64,000 nucleotides of DNA, taken from positions 215,661 to 279,660 of the forward strand of contig NZ_LT732540.1 of assembly GCF_900155635.1 (NCBI RefSeq). The letters are read 5' to 3'. The DNA is from Olsenella urininfantis (GTDB taxonomy: Bacteria; Actinomycetota; Coriobacteriia; Coriobacteriales; Atopobiaceae). Under the pieces are notes generated by a model, which ran no database searches, was not told where the DNA came from, and saw nothing but the letters and a program-made list of their open reading frames with translations. Position 1 is the first letter of the stretch, and each line of letters opens with the position of its first letter. Below, one piece after another: positions 35,262 through 44,190 of this stretch. The position numbers were made by a program, and so were the translations under genes.

Positions 35262-36164
35262 GTGACGGAGAAGGAGAAGTCCCAACGTGACGGGAAGCTG
35301 CTGAGGGGGGCGCTGCTCACGATGCTGGGGGGCACCCTCTGGGGCCTCAACGGCACGGTTTCCAGTATCCTCATGAGTCGCTACGGCGTGGAGCCCCTGT
35401 GGCTTGCCTGCGTGCGCGAGCTCTCGGCCTGCTGGCTCTTCCTCCTGGCAGCCCGTGCGAGCGCGCCCGAGAAGCTGCATGGCCTCCTTCGTGACCGCCA
35501 CTCGCTCGCAGGCGTCTTTGCCGTTGCGCTGGGATCCATCCTCTTCTCGCAGGTCTCCTACCTCAAGGCCATAGACTGGACCAACTCTGCGACGGCAACG
35601 GTGCTGCAGAACCTCTCGGTGCTGCTGGTGATGGTCTTCGTCTGCCTGTCGAACAGGCGCGCGCCACATCGCCGCGAGGTCGCGGGCGTGGCGCTGGCGT
35701 TCCTGGGCACCTTCCTCATTGCCACAGGTGGGAACCCCGCAGCGCTCTCCCTTCCCCCGCAGGGGCTCTTCTGGGGGATGTGCTGCGCCATTGCGGCGAC
35801 GTTCCTGTCCATCCAGCCTGTCAGGCTCATCTCGCGTTGGGGGAACTTTGCCGTGAACGGCCTGGCGTTTCTCATGTCGGGCGTGGTGCTCATGGTGGCC
35901 ACGCAGCCCTGGGCCCACATGCCCCAGCTCGACCTTGCCGGCTGGCTCATGGTGCTCTTCTCCATCGTCATGGGGACCTTTGGCGCCTATGGCCTCTACC
36001 TGCAGGGCGTCAAGGAGGTAGGCGCCATGCGGGGCATCATGCTGGGCACCGCCGAGCCGGTCGTGGCAACCGTCTCCTCCGTTCTGCTCATGGGCATCAG
36101 CTTTGCGCCGACTGACCTGCTGGGCTTTGCCATGATCATCGTGATGGTGTTCCTCACGGCGTAG
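35262..36164 (+). CDS. EamA/DMT-family transporter
   Basis: A 300-aa, ten-helix transporter. First repeat: LLTMLGGTLWGLNGTVSSIL; second repeat: LFWGMCCAIAATFLSIQPV; each ends in a family block (SATATVLQNLSVLLVMVF; MLGTAEPVVATVSSVLL). A GTG start at 35262 was preferred to one at 35211 because GGGGAG lies six bases upstream. The substrate is unknown; members export amino acids, nucleosides or drugs. It differs clearly from the other DMT protein at 23145. Confidence 0.88.
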   Translation: MTEKEKSQRDGKLLRGALLTMLGGTLWGLNGTVSSILMSRYGVEPLWLACVRELSACWLFLLAARASAPEKLHGLLRDRHSLAGVFAVALGSILFSQVSYLKAIDWTNSATATVLQNLSVLLVMVFVCLSNRRAPHRREVAGVALAFLGTFLIATGGNPAALSLPPQGLFWGMCCAIAATFLSIQPVRLISRWGNFAVNGLAFLMSGVVLMVATQPWAHMPQLDLAGWLMVLFSIVMGTFGAYGLYLQGVKEVGAMRGIMLGTAEPVVATVSSVLLMGISFAPTDLLGFAMIIVMVFLTA

Positions 36165-36190
36165 CGAGGCCTCACCTCGGCGTGCCGTCC

Positions 36191-36223
36191 CACGAAAACG
36201 GGACCGGCTCCACGCCGGTCCCG
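36191..36223 (-). terminator. Terminator of the coiled-coil secreted protein gene
   Basis: CGGGACCGGC (36199-36208) pairs with GCCGGTCCCG (36214-36223). On the minus strand the stem is followed by TTTTCGTG. It also sits after the plus-strand DMT gene. Confidence 0.8.
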
Positions 36224-36250
36224 CAAGGTCTCGTTGGGTGTTGAGCCAGG

Positions 36251-37306
36251 CTAGATGCAGTTCATCTGCGAGAGGACCGAGGAGTACCAGAGCTCGGCCG
36301 TGGGAGGGCAGTACATCTTCGCCGCGTCCATGGAGATGGTGTAGCCGTATATGGCCGCCAGGCCGGAGACGTGGTCGCGGATCGCGCTGTCCCAGTCACC
36401 CCAACTCGAGCTGCCCCAGCCCCAGGCGTTGTAGGGGAGGAAGCAGTATTCGCCCTTGGTGCTCTCTATGCAGGCGATGGCGGGAGACCAGCGCGGGTCC
36501 ACGCCGTAGTCCCAGGCCGCCTCGGCGAAGGTGCGCCCGTGCCCTGCCATGGGAGATCCTGCCAGGTAGTTGTCGATACGGCTCGTCCACTGGGCTACGA
36601 AGCTGTCGCGGTCGCTCCACTGGACGTTGCCGCCGCCGTTGTCCTCTTCGGGCGTCTCCACGGTGGCGGTGTTGCCCGACTCGGTGGTGAAGCTGCTGCC
36701 GCTGGCGCTGCGAGCCTCCTCGAGGGCTGCGCGCACCTGGGCCTGCTCGGCAAGCGCGGCCTTGTGGGCCGCCTCCTGGGCCTCCTCGCGCGCCGCGACG
36801 GCAGACTGCATGGCCTCCTCGGCCCTACTGACGGCGTTGTCCGCCTCGGACTTCTCCACGGCAAGCATGTCGCGCGTCTGCGCAAGCTGGCTCTGGGTCC
36901 GCACCAGCTCCTCGATGGCGTCGCCGCTCTTGCCCGAGATGACGTTGAGATAGTTCAGGGTGGCCACGAGCTGGTTGAAGCTCTCTGAAGAGAGAATCAG
37001 GTCAACCAGGGTGCCGCCGGACTGCTGCAGCTTGTAGAGGGTCGAGATGGAGCTTGCGGCGTTTGACCTCAGCTCGGGAAGCCTGGCCTCGAGCTCCTTG
37101 ATCTGCCGCTCGTTCTCGTCGATGCGCGACTGGACCTCCTGCGCGTGCCTGGAGGCCTCCTCGTAGTCGCTCGCCGTCTGCTCGAGGCGCTGCTGAATCT
37201 CCGAGTTGGTGGCTGCCAGGGCAACGCTGGGCGCGACCGCCAGCGAGGGTGAGGCAAGGATCCCTGTCAGCATGATGGTGGTGGCGATTCGCGTGGCCCT
37301 GTGCAC
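36251..37306 (-). CDS. Secreted coiled-coil protein with lysozyme-like C-terminal domain
   Basis: A 351-aa exported protein probably acting on the cell wall. It has a signal peptide ending near SVALAATN. A long coiled coil follows, about residues 35-190 (EIQQRLEQTASDYEEASRHA onward), resembling the regulatory coiled coil of PcsB/CwlO hydrolases. A linker with Thr/Glu leads to a C-terminal domain (GRTFAEAAWDYGVDPRWSPA, IACIESTKGEYCFLPYNAWG) that has the look of a lysozyme-like fold with Glu in IEST as candidate catalytic acid. The PcsB-type CHAP or NlpC domain is absent. The GTG at 37306 was chosen because GAGGGGG precedes it and the signal peptide then starts cleanly. Confidence 0.8.
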   Translation of the reverse strand: MHRATRIATTIMLTGILASPSLAVAPSVALAATNSEIQQRLEQTASDYEEASRHAQEVQSRIDENERQIKELEARLPELRSNAASSISTLYKLQQSGGTLVDLILSSESFNQLVATLNYLNVISGKSGDAIEELVRTQSQLAQTRDMLAVEKSEADNAVSRAEEAMQSAVAAREEAQEAAHKAALAEQAQVRAALEEARSASGSSFTTESGNTATVETPEEDNGGGNVQWSDRDSFVAQWTSRIDNYLAGSPMAGHGRTFAEAAWDYGVDPRWSPAIACIESTKGEYCFLPYNAWGWGSSSWGDWDSAIRDHVSGLAAIYGYTISMDAAKMYCPPTAELWYSSVLSQMNCI

Positions 37307-37415
37307 TGGTCCCCCTCGTCGTCGCTCAACAGAAGCGGTGCTCCCAACAAAAAGCATTCTTCACATGATACGAGCTTTTGGCCCCGGCTACATATCTTTC
37401 ATGACTGCCGCAGCG

Positions 37416-37448
37416 AAAAGGGGCAGGCCCCAAAAGGGGACCTGCCCC
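37416..37448 (-). terminator. Terminator after uspA
   Basis: GGGGCAGG-CCCC and GGGG-CCTGCCCC around a central AAAA form a strong hairpin. On the minus strand it is followed by TTTTCGC. Confidence 0.88.
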
Positions 37449-37481
37449 AGAACGAGCGGACCTAGCTGGGGATTCGTCTGC

Positions 37482-37931
37482 CTATTTGATGACCAGGGTG
37501 TCACATCTGGCGTTTCTTGCCAGGAAGGTGGAGATGGACCCCAGAAGGGCGTACTTGATGGACGAGAGCCCGCGCGCGCCGCAGATGATGAGGTCGGGCT
37601 CGATCACATCGAGCATCTCCTCCTTGAGGGTCTCGCGGATGCGTCCCGCGCAGACCAGCACCTCGACCTTCTTGATCTGGGGGATCTGACGCGCCCTCTC
37701 CACGTCCTCGGCAACGGACCGGCGGAAGTCGTCCTCGAGCGTGGAGAGGATGTCGTGGGGGTAAGACCCTGCGGTCTCAAGCGCCGTGGAATCCACCACG
37801 TGCCCTATGTAGAGCTCGGCATTGTTGTTTGCGGCCATCACGATGGCGCGGTCGAGGACCTCCTTCTGCTGAGCGGTCCCGTCCAGGGAGACAAAGATCT
37901 TGTCGTAACCCAGGTCCTGGTAATCGGTCAT
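37482..37931 (-). CDS. Universal stress protein (UspA family)
   Basis: A 149-aa single-domain UspA protein. The N-terminal strand YDKIFVSLDGTAQQKEVLDRA, the middle VEVLVCAGRIRETLKEE and the C-terminal ATP-type motif IICGARGLSSIKYALLGSIS with CDTLVIK fit the family. The GxxGx9G(S/T) nucleotide motif is present as GARGLSSIKYALLGSIS, so ATP binding is likely. GGAGG precedes the ATG at 37931. Single gene with its own terminator. Confidence 0.93.
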   Translation of the reverse strand: MTDYQDLGYDKIFVSLDGTAQQKEVLDRAIVMAANNNAELYIGHVVDSTALETAGSYPHDILSTLEDDFRRSVAEDVERARQIPQIKKVEVLVCAGRIRETLKEEMLDVIEPDLIICGARGLSSIKYALLGSISTFLARNARCDTLVIK

Positions 37932-38131
37932 CGCAGACACCTCCAGACTCAAGCAGGCCAGCTTCCCTTGAGGGGAGTGTACCCATGCCGGAAGACGTGA
38001 CGCCGCCTTGCCCCAACGGCTCCGCAAGCGGTTGGGCCGTGGCATGGTTGTCTTGTGTGAGACGCCGCCTTTTCGCCTGCAAGGTTCATGATTGCCCTTG
38101 AGGAGAGGTGAGCTACGCACGAGGAGGCAGC

Positions 38132-39070
38132 GTGGAATTTTTGATGTCCCATCTGGAACTGCTCAAGGCGGCCCTCTACGGGCTGGTGGAGGGCGTCACC
38201 GAGTGGCTCCCCATCTCGTCCACGGGCCACATGCTGCTTCTGGGCAAGTTCGTGCGGCTCGACGTCTCCACTGACTTCTGGAACATGTTCCTGGTGGTCA
38301 TCCAGCTTGGTGCCACCATGGCGGTCTGCGTGCTGTACTTCCACCAGCTCAATCCCTTCTCGCCCGGCAAGGGGCGGGCCGGCAGGCGCGCCACCTGGCT
38401 GCTCTGGGCGAAGATCGTGGTTGCCTGCCTTCCTGCCGCCGTCATCGGCATCCCCCTGGACGACTGGATGGAGGCCCATCTTGGCGGGCCCTATGTCATC
38501 GCGGCGGCGCTGGTCGTCTACGGAATAGCCTTCATAGTCATCGAGGGCGCCCGTGCGAGGAGGGCAAACGAGGCGCTGCGGCAAGCCGCCTCTGGCGCGG
38601 GCCCCCGCCACATGGCCCCTGCGCATGGTGAGGACGAGCTTCCGCTGGCGGACCGCGATGCCAGGGTGACGAGCATCGAGGAGCTGGGCTGGCCAACCGC
38701 CATAGGCATCGGGCTCTTCCAAGTTCTCTCCATGGTGCCTGGAACCTCCCGCTCGGGCTCCACCATCATCGGCGGCCTCATCCTGGGCTGCTCGCGCGCG
38801 GTTGCCGCGGAGTTCACCTTCTATCTTGCCGTTCCTGTGATGGTGGGGGCGAGTGGGCTTCGCCTCGCCAAGTTCTTCCTCAAGGGAAACAGCTTCAGCT
38901 CCCAGGAGGCCATGGTCCTGGCGTGCGGCTGCGCCTGCGCCTTCGTGGTGTCGCTTGTGGTGATTCGCCTGCTCATGGGCTTTGTGCGCAAGCACGACTT
39001 CAGGCCCTTCGGCTGGTACCGCATCCTGCTGGGCGCGGCCGTGGCTGCGTACTTCCTCTTCCTGGGCTGA
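38132..39070 (+). CDS. uppP: Undecaprenyl-diphosphatase
   Basis: Recycles the lipid carrier by dephosphorylating undecaprenyl pyrophosphate outside the membrane and gives bacitracin tolerance. The 312-aa protein has the two BacA/UppP catalytic regions: GVTEWLPISSTGHMLLLG (Glu and His) and MVPGTSRSGSTIIGGL (Arg). About eight helices are predicted. A hydrophilic loop of about 40 residues (near HMAPAHGEDELPLADRDARV) is longer than in E. coli. The GTG at 38132 has GAGGAGG five bases upstream; a GTG at 38108 has a site too close to use. It adds to the bacitracin-type defence of the BceRSAB module 19-24 kb away. Confidence 0.93.
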   Translation: MEFLMSHLELLKAALYGLVEGVTEWLPISSTGHMLLLGKFVRLDVSTDFWNMFLVVIQLGATMAVCVLYFHQLNPFSPGKGRAGRRATWLLWAKIVVACLPAAVIGIPLDDWMEAHLGGPYVIAAALVVYGIAFIVIEGARARRANEALRQAASGAGPRHMAPAHGEDELPLADRDARVTSIEELGWPTAIGIGLFQVLSMVPGTSRSGSTIIGGLILGCSRAVAAEFTFYLAVPVMVGASGLRLAKFFLKGNSFSSQEAMVLACGCACAFVVSLVVIRLLMGFVRKHDFRPFGWYRILLGAAVAAYFLFLG

Positions 39071-39201
39071 CACACGGCCGCATAACGTCTACCGGATGGG
39101 TGGCCCCTCTCGCATCGCTGGCGTGTGATACTCCCTAATATCTATGCGGGAACACGTGATGCCGGTCGCCTTGCGCGAATGGCGAAGGGAGAGGGGACGG
39201 C

Positions 39202-40176
39202 GTGGCAGAAGATCAGCTTGGCCCGTGGGAGAGGGTCCTCGAGGCAGAGATGGCAACCTTCCGAGAGAAGCTCCTCAGGCTGCGCGAGGCAATGGTGCGC
39301 GAAGACAAGCTCAAGGAGGAAAAGCGTCTGCTGGAGAGCAGCCTGCGCAACACCCCCGGAGCCACGCCCCGGCAGATAGACGAGTCTTCGGACAAGCTGG
39401 CAGAGAGCTACGGCATCCTGGGCAAGCTCGCCGACGTAAGCTTGCCCGACGCCCTCTGCGTGCTTGGCTTCACCATAATGGGTTCCGACCTGCACTGCAC
39501 CATAGTGGAGAGCCTCTGCCTGGATGGCACGGTCATGCACCCCGGTGACGTGGCGGGCTCTCCCATCGTGGGCCTCATCGTGGGCCTGGTGCTGGTCAAG
39601 ATCTCGCACATGGTCAGGAAGACGCGCCCGCGCCTGGCTCCCGTGGTGTTGGGAATCCCCCTCGCCTTCGAGCTCATGCGCGCCTTCACCTGGGCGCTCG
39701 AGATCCAGATGGCGGAGTTTCCCGGGGCGGGGTATCCGCGCCAGGTGTTTGCCGTGCCCATCGAGCTCTTTCTCCTCGGCCTGATCTTCCTTGCGTCCAC
39801 CCTGGTGACCCTCATAGGCGGGCGCATGAGGCTGCGTGGCGTCCAGGGCTCTGGCGGTGCGAGGGATGGTGCTGAGCACCAGCACCAGCTGGCCCAAGAG
39901 GAGCAGCGCGCGCAGGCCTACTACGAGAAGCTCAAGAAGAGGCACCAGTCCGAGTTCGACGACATCGACTCCCGCCGCAAGGCCGCTCGTGCCGAGAGGG
40001 ATGAGGCCCTTGAGGTTGTGCGCGGTTGCTCCTTCCCCAGGTCGCTGCGCAGGCTTGGCTCGGTTGCGGAGGTTGACCAGACCATTGAGGCAATTCGCGA
40101 CTTCACGCTGTGGGCGCGTCAGAACCCGGCTGGTTCCGTGCGCGATGCCGCCCTCGCCTACGAGAGGGACAGGTAG
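39202..40176 (+). CDS. Coiled-coil membrane protein, paralogue A
   Basis: A 324-aa protein I do not recognise. Residues 1-60 form a charged coiled coil, about four hydrophobic helices follow (DALCVLGFTIMGS, SPIVGLIVGLVLVKI, PVVLGIPLAFELMRAFTWAL, PIELFLLGLIFLASTLVTLI), then a long coiled coil with Lys/Arg-rich heptads and a conserved end (SVAEVDQTIEAIRDFTLWAR). The gene at 41194-42510 has the same layout and aligned blocks, so they are paralogues. The GTG at 39202 has GAGAGGGG upstream. No signal peptide or known domain was seen. A cytosol-facing scaffold is only a guess. Confidence 0.75.
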   Translation: MAEDQLGPWERVLEAEMATFREKLLRLREAMVREDKLKEEKRLLESSLRNTPGATPRQIDESSDKLAESYGILGKLADVSLPDALCVLGFTIMGSDLHCTIVESLCLDGTVMHPGDVAGSPIVGLIVGLVLVKISHMVRKTRPRLAPVVLGIPLAFELMRAFTWALEIQMAEFPGAGYPRQVFAVPIELFLLGLIFLASTLVTLIGGRMRLRGVQGSGGARDGAEHQHQLAQEEQRAQAYYEKLKKRHQSEFDDIDSRRKAARAERDEALEVVRGCSFPRSLRRLGSVAEVDQTIEAIRDFTLWARQNPAGSVRDAALAYERDR

Positions 40177-40192
40177 CGGGCACCTTGGCTGG

Positions 40193-40283
40193 AAATCCTG
40201 TCACCCGCTGACAGGATTTCAGGACCAAACCGTGGAAAACGCCATTTTCGGCGACAAAACCTGTCACCGACTGACAGGTTTTG
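40193..40283. repeat. Tandem pair of CTGTCA...TGACAG palindromes
   Basis: First dyad 40193-40219: AAATCCTGTCA, 5-base loop CCCGC, TGACAGGATTT. Second dyad 40255-40283: CAAAACCTGTCA, loop CCGAC, TGACAGGTTTTG. The arms are perfect (11 and 12 bp), share the core CCTGTCA and are 62 bp apart. They follow paralogue A and precede the small membrane protein. They could be tandem terminators, operators, or copies of a dispersed palindromic element. Confidence 0.8.
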
Positions 40284-40325
40284 ATGTGGTGGGCTACGCA
40301 GACGGGCGAGGAGAGGGGAGAGGAC

Positions 40326-40643
40326 ATGGCCAACGCGATCATCTACGGGACCATTGCCGCGGGCTTCTACCTTCTCCCGCCGCTCATCCTGCGTGACACG
40401 GGTAGCGGCATGTTCCTTCTCCTGCTGGCGCTTCCGCTGATCTGCCTGGTGATGTCCTTCTGGCAGGGGTGGCTAAAGGGTCTCTGGCTGGTGCATCCGC
40501 TGATCGTTGCGCTGCTGTTCCTGCCCACCGTGTGGATCTACTACAACGAGAGCGCTCTGTTCTACGTGGCTGCCTATGCTGTCATCGCCCTTGCGGGCAT
40601 GCTCCTGGCCTGGCCGATCAGGGCCTGGCGTAACAGGAAGTGA
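40326..40643 (+). CDS. Small four-helix membrane protein
   Basis: A 105-aa hydrophobic protein with about four helices (IIYGTIAAGFYLLPPLIL, MFLLLLALPLICLVMSFW, LVHPLIVALLFLPTVWIYY, YVAAYAVIALAGMLLAWPI). I recognise no family beyond a general resemblance to small permease-like proteins. The ATG at 40326 is preceded by GAGGAGAGGGGAG. It ends 10 bp before the phosphatase gene, so the two are likely co-transcribed. Confidence 0.78.
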   Translation: MANAIIYGTIAAGFYLLPPLILRDTGSGMFLLLLALPLICLVMSFWQGWLKGLWLVHPLIVALLFLPTVWIYYNESALFYVAAYAVIALAGMLLAWPIRAWRNRK

Positions 40644-40653
40644 GGGAGAAGGT

Positions 40654-41103
40654 ATGACCAGCATCCTTTTCATCTGCCACGGAAACATATGCAGGTCAAC
40701 CATGGCTCAGTACGTGATGGAGCAGCTGGCTCGCGGGGCGGGCCGCGAGGTCGAGTTCCTCATCGACTCGGCGGCAACCAGCCGAGAGGAGATCGGCAAC
40801 GACGTCCATCCTGGTACCCGGCGCAAGCTGCAGGCAGAGGGCGTGCCCTGCGGACACCACCGCGCGCGCCAGGTGACTCCTGCGGACTACGAGCGCTTCG
40901 ACCACCTGGTGATCATGGACGAGGAGAACCGCCGCGGTCTCAAGCGCATCCTGGGGTCCGACCCCGAGCACAAGGTGAGCAAGCTTCTCTCGTGGGCGGG
41001 GGTGGAGGCGGACGTAGCCGATCCCTGGTACACGGGCGACTTTGACGCCACCTATCGCGACGTGCGCAGGGGCTGCATGGCGCTGCTCGAACGGCTTCCC
41101 TGA
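40654..41103 (+). CDS. Low-molecular-weight protein-tyrosine phosphatase
   Basis: A 149-aa phosphatase with the active-site loop FICHGNICRSTMAQ (nucleophile Cys, Arg and Ser of the CX5RS motif) at the N-terminus and the general acid Asp in DPWYTGDF. It dephosphorylates phosphotyrosine in proteins. It may be directed at a bacterial tyrosine kinase, but none is in the window, and the neighbours are unusual membrane proteins. GGGAGAAGG lies just upstream of the ATG. Confidence 0.93.
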   Translation: MTSILFICHGNICRSTMAQYVMEQLARGAGREVEFLIDSAATSREEIGNDVHPGTRRKLQAEGVPCGHHRARQVTPADYERFDHLVIMDEENRRGLKRILGSDPEHKVSKLLSWAGVEADVADPWYTGDFDATYRDVRRGCMALLERLP

Positions 41104-41193
41104 CCTAATGCCGCCGTTTCGTGCCCTTCGCTCCCCCTATAATCATCTCCAGAAGGCAGCGGTGGCTTCGTGTGCATTCTGATGGGGGAGACG

Positions 41194-42510
41194 ATGGAGT
41201 CCTTCGAAGGCTTTTCGGACATGTTTGGCAGCTTCTTCTCGGACGTTCCAAAACCGGAGCCCTCACGTCCCGAGATTCCCATTCCCGTCAAGCAGCTCGA
41301 GGACTCGCTGGATTCCGCCCAGGCAAAGCTCAAGAGGCTTCGTGTGCTCAAGCAGCGCGAGGAGGAGACAGACCGCAAGGAGCGTGCGCTCAAGGACGCG
41401 ATACATGCCGAGGCCAGATCAAGCGCGGTGCCGGTGGAGGACGTAAAGCCGCCTCGAGATACGCCGCACATCCTGCGGCTCCTTCAGGCTCGCTTCGTCG
41501 ACGCTCTCTGCGTGCTCTCCCTCATCGTGATGGGATCGGGCCTTGGACGAGCCCTCATAGAGGCAATCTGCCTTGGAGGGACGAGGATACATGATGGCGG
41601 CGTCTGGCTCTCCTCGGCGCTGTTCTCTCTTTTTCTTGGAATCGCCTGCGTGCTTGCGTCTCATCGCCTGGAGGAAGGACATGCCCTCCTGAGCAAGGCC
41701 CTTGTCGTGGTTCCTGTCGCCCACTCCTTCGGGTCAGTTCTGATATGGGCCCTGGGCATCGCAAACACGCAGTTCATGGGCGAAAGCCACCCCTTGCAGG
41801 TGCTGGTGTTCCCCCTCACGCTTGGCCTGATGGCCCTTGTCATTTTTGTGTCCAAGGTATTGCCAGGACGCGCGCACGCAGCGGCAACACGTTTTGAGGG
41901 GAAGGAGCAGGAGAGCTACAAGCAGCGTGCTTCCAGGCATGAGCAGCTTCTGAGGGAAGAGGGCGCACGCGCAAACGCGCGTATCGAGGAGCTCAGGAGC
42001 GCCCACGCGAAGGAGCTCGAGGCCCTTGGCCTTCAGCGCCAAGAGATCAAGAAGAGCTGCGAGGAGCTTGAGCGAGACATCAGGCAGGTCATTCCTGACG
42101 TGCTGTGCGAATTTGGCTCTGCGAGCGGAGTGGACGAGACCATCGCGTCGGCCAGGAAGTATGCGCTCTGGGCCTTGCGCACGATGAGGCACGAAACCGA
42201 TGCGCCGGATTCTCACGGCTACACCAGCGTGCAGCAGCTGAGAGATAGCTACGATTACGAAGAGAACATGCGAAGGCGCCATGCCAGGGAAAGCCGTGCG
42301 TACGAGGAGAAGATGGCAGAGATCAACCGGAGGAAGGCGCAGGAGGACGCGGAGCGCAGGAGGCAGGAGCTGCAGCCGCTCGTCGACGCCATCAACGATG
42401 CCTCCGACCGCGAGATCGATGCCCTACGCGACGCGGCGGTAATCGGCACCATCCATGCGGAGGATCGCGCCCAGCGCCTGGAGCGTGAGCTGAGGAGGCA
42501 CCGCCCCTAG
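41194..42510 (+). CDS. Coiled-coil membrane protein, paralogue B
   Basis: A 438-aa protein related to the one at 39202. It shares an N-terminal coiled coil (QLEDSLDSAQAKLKRL), the membrane block DALCVLSLIVMGS with aligned helices (GVWLSSALFSLFLGIACVLA, KALVVVPVAHSFGSVLIWAL, PLTLGLMALVIFVSK), and the conserved SASGVDETIASARKYALWAL. A long charged coiled coil follows, with a C-terminal extension (about residues 335-438) absent from paralogue A, rich in RRRHARES and EEKMAEINRRKAQED heptads. The ATG at 41194 has GGGGGAG four bases upstream. It ends at a strong terminator. Function unknown. Confidence 0.75.
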   Translation: MESFEGFSDMFGSFFSDVPKPEPSRPEIPIPVKQLEDSLDSAQAKLKRLRVLKQREEETDRKERALKDAIHAEARSSAVPVEDVKPPRDTPHILRLLQARFVDALCVLSLIVMGSGLGRALIEAICLGGTRIHDGGVWLSSALFSLFLGIACVLASHRLEEGHALLSKALVVVPVAHSFGSVLIWALGIANTQFMGESHPLQVLVFPLTLGLMALVIFVSKVLPGRAHAAATRFEGKEQESYKQRASRHEQLLREEGARANARIEELRSAHAKELEALGLQRQEIKKSCEELERDIRQVIPDVLCEFGSASGVDETIASARKYALWALRTMRHETDAPDSHGYTSVQQLRDSYDYEENMRRRHARESRAYEEKMAEINRRKAQEDAERRRQELQPLVDAINDASDREIDALRDAAVIGTIHAEDRAQRLERELRRHRP

Positions 42511-42527
42511 TCCCACGCGAATCAGAT

Positions 42528-42564
42528 GGGCCCGCCGTGCTTTCTGGCAACGGCGGGCCCTTTT
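42528..42564 (+). terminator. Terminator after paralogue B
   Basis: GGGCCCGCCG (42528-42537) pairs with CGGCGGGCCC (42551-42560), followed by TTTT. Confidence 0.9.
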
Positions 42565-42597
42565 GTATGCTGATGCAAGGCGATGCTCGGCAGCTGG

Positions 42598-44094
42598 CTA
42601 CGCCTTGCCGGACTCCTCCGGGGCGGGGGCACCCTCGCCCTTGCCCGCAACCTTGACCACGTGCGCGATGCCGTCCAGCGCGGCGGCGTCTATGCTCACG
42701 TTGCGGTTGACCTTGGCGTCGTAGGTGTCGGCCCTCATGACGTCGGCAAGGTCCACGCCCGTCACGGACCTCACCATGTCGAAGGCTGCCTTGATGGACT
42801 GTGGGGCCATGGAGGTCACGCCTGCCGCGGGCGATCCCTCGGCGTCCGCGCCTCCCACGGTGGAGTAGATGTTGATGGCGTCAATGCCCTCGATGGGCTT
42901 GGACGCCGCGGCGATGATGTCGGGCAGCACGCCAATGATCTGCTGGGCAAGGGCCGCCTGGCCGTACTTGCGCAGTGCCTCCGCCTTCTTGTCCATGGCC
43001 TCCGCCTCGGCCAGGCCGCGGGCGCGGGTTGCCTCTGCCTCGGCCTCGCCTTGGGCGCGGGTTGCCTCGGCTGCCTTCTGGGCGGCGTAGAGCTCCGCCT
43101 CGGCCTGCTTCTGCCTGGTGATGAGCTCCGCCTGGGCCTTCTGCTCCGCGGCGTAGCGGTCGGCGTCGGCCTGCTTGCGAATGGAGGCGTCCAGCTCCTG
43201 CTCGCGAACCGCCACCTCCTTCATCTTCAGCTCGGCCTCGCGGTCCGCCTTGGCGATCTCTGCGTTGACCTGCTCGGTGTTGATGGCCTTCTGCTGCCTC
43301 TGGGCCTCGATGCCCTGGGCGGCATCGGCCTTGGCCGAGGCCGTGTCCGCCTCGGTCTTGAGGGCAGCCTGCTTCAGCGCCAGGTCGTTGTTCTGCTCGG
43401 CTATTGCCGTCTCGGAGGCGATGCGGGCGTCGTTGGCGACCTTGTTTGCCTCGGCCTGGGCAACGGCGATCTCCTTCTCGGCGTTTGCCTTGGAGATCTG
43501 GGCGTTCTGCTGGATGGCAACGGTGTTGGCGATGCCCAGGTTCTCGATGACGCCGATGCCGTCGTCGTCGATGTTCTGGATGTTGAAGGAGACGATCTCA
43601 AGACCCATGCGCTGCATGTCGGTCATGGCGTTCTCCTGGACCTTCGTGGCAAAGGTCTTCCGGTCGTTCATGATCTCGGTGAGGCGCATGCTTCCGATGA
43701 TCTCGCGGAGGTTGCCCTCGAGCACGTTCACCACCATGGCGTTGATGTACTCGGAGTCGCGGTTGAGGAAGTTCTCGGCGGCCTTTGCCAGACCCTCCTC
43801 GCTGTTGGAGATCTTCACCACGGCAACCGAGTCGACCATGATGTTGATGTAGTCCAACGTGGGAATGGTCTTCGAGGTCTTGACGTCCACGGAGAGCATC
43901 CTGAGCGAGAGGCGGTCAACGCGCTGCAGGAAGGGAATGCGAACGCCCGACTTCCCGATGAGATAGCGAGGCCTCTTGCCGCCACCGGAGATGATGTATG
44001 CCTGGTCGGGTGGGGCCTTCACGTACCCGGAGGCCACGATGATCAGTATGACGAGAGCCACTGCCGCGATCGCAATGTAGCGAAGCAGTTCCAT
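42598..44094 (-). CDS. floA-like: Flotillin-like SPFH membrane scaffold protein
   Basis: A 498-aa flotillin. A single N-terminal helix (IAIAAVALVILIIVASGYV) anchors it, an SPFH domain follows (about 30-190, with VDSVAVVKISNSEEGLAKAA, NVLEGNLREIIGSM), then a long Ala/Glu/Lys/Gln coiled coil (about 220-410) and a C-terminal tail (INIYSTVGG...). Such proteins organise membrane microdomains and membrane fluidity. It lacks the NfeD partner gene on either side, which usually accompanies SPFH operons. GGGAGG precedes the ATG at 44094. Confidence 0.92.
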   Translation of the reverse strand: MELLRYIAIAAVALVILIIVASGYVKAPPDQAYIISGGGKRPRYLIGKSGVRIPFLQRVDRLSLRMLSVDVKTSKTIPTLDYINIMVDSVAVVKISNSEEGLAKAAENFLNRDSEYINAMVVNVLEGNLREIIGSMRLTEIMNDRKTFATKVQENAMTDMQRMGLEIVSFNIQNIDDDGIGVIENLGIANTVAIQQNAQISKANAEKEIAVAQAEANKVANDARIASETAIAEQNNDLALKQAALKTEADTASAKADAAQGIEAQRQQKAINTEQVNAEIAKADREAELKMKEVAVREQELDASIRKQADADRYAAEQKAQAELITRQKQAEAELYAAQKAAEATRAQGEAEAEATRARGLAEAEAMDKKAEALRKYGQAALAQQIIGVLPDIIAAASKPIEGIDAINIYSTVGGADAEGSPAAGVTSMAPQSIKAAFDMVRSVTGVDLADVMRADTYDAKVNRNVSIDAAALDGIAHVVKVAGKGEGAPAPEESGKA

Positions 44095-44190
44095 GCTTAC
44101 CTCCCAATTGACCTGACTTTGTCCTGTGTCAGAAAATAGTAGGGCATGGACGAGGCGGCCACGTCCCATCGCTGTGAGCGGCAGCTCGAG

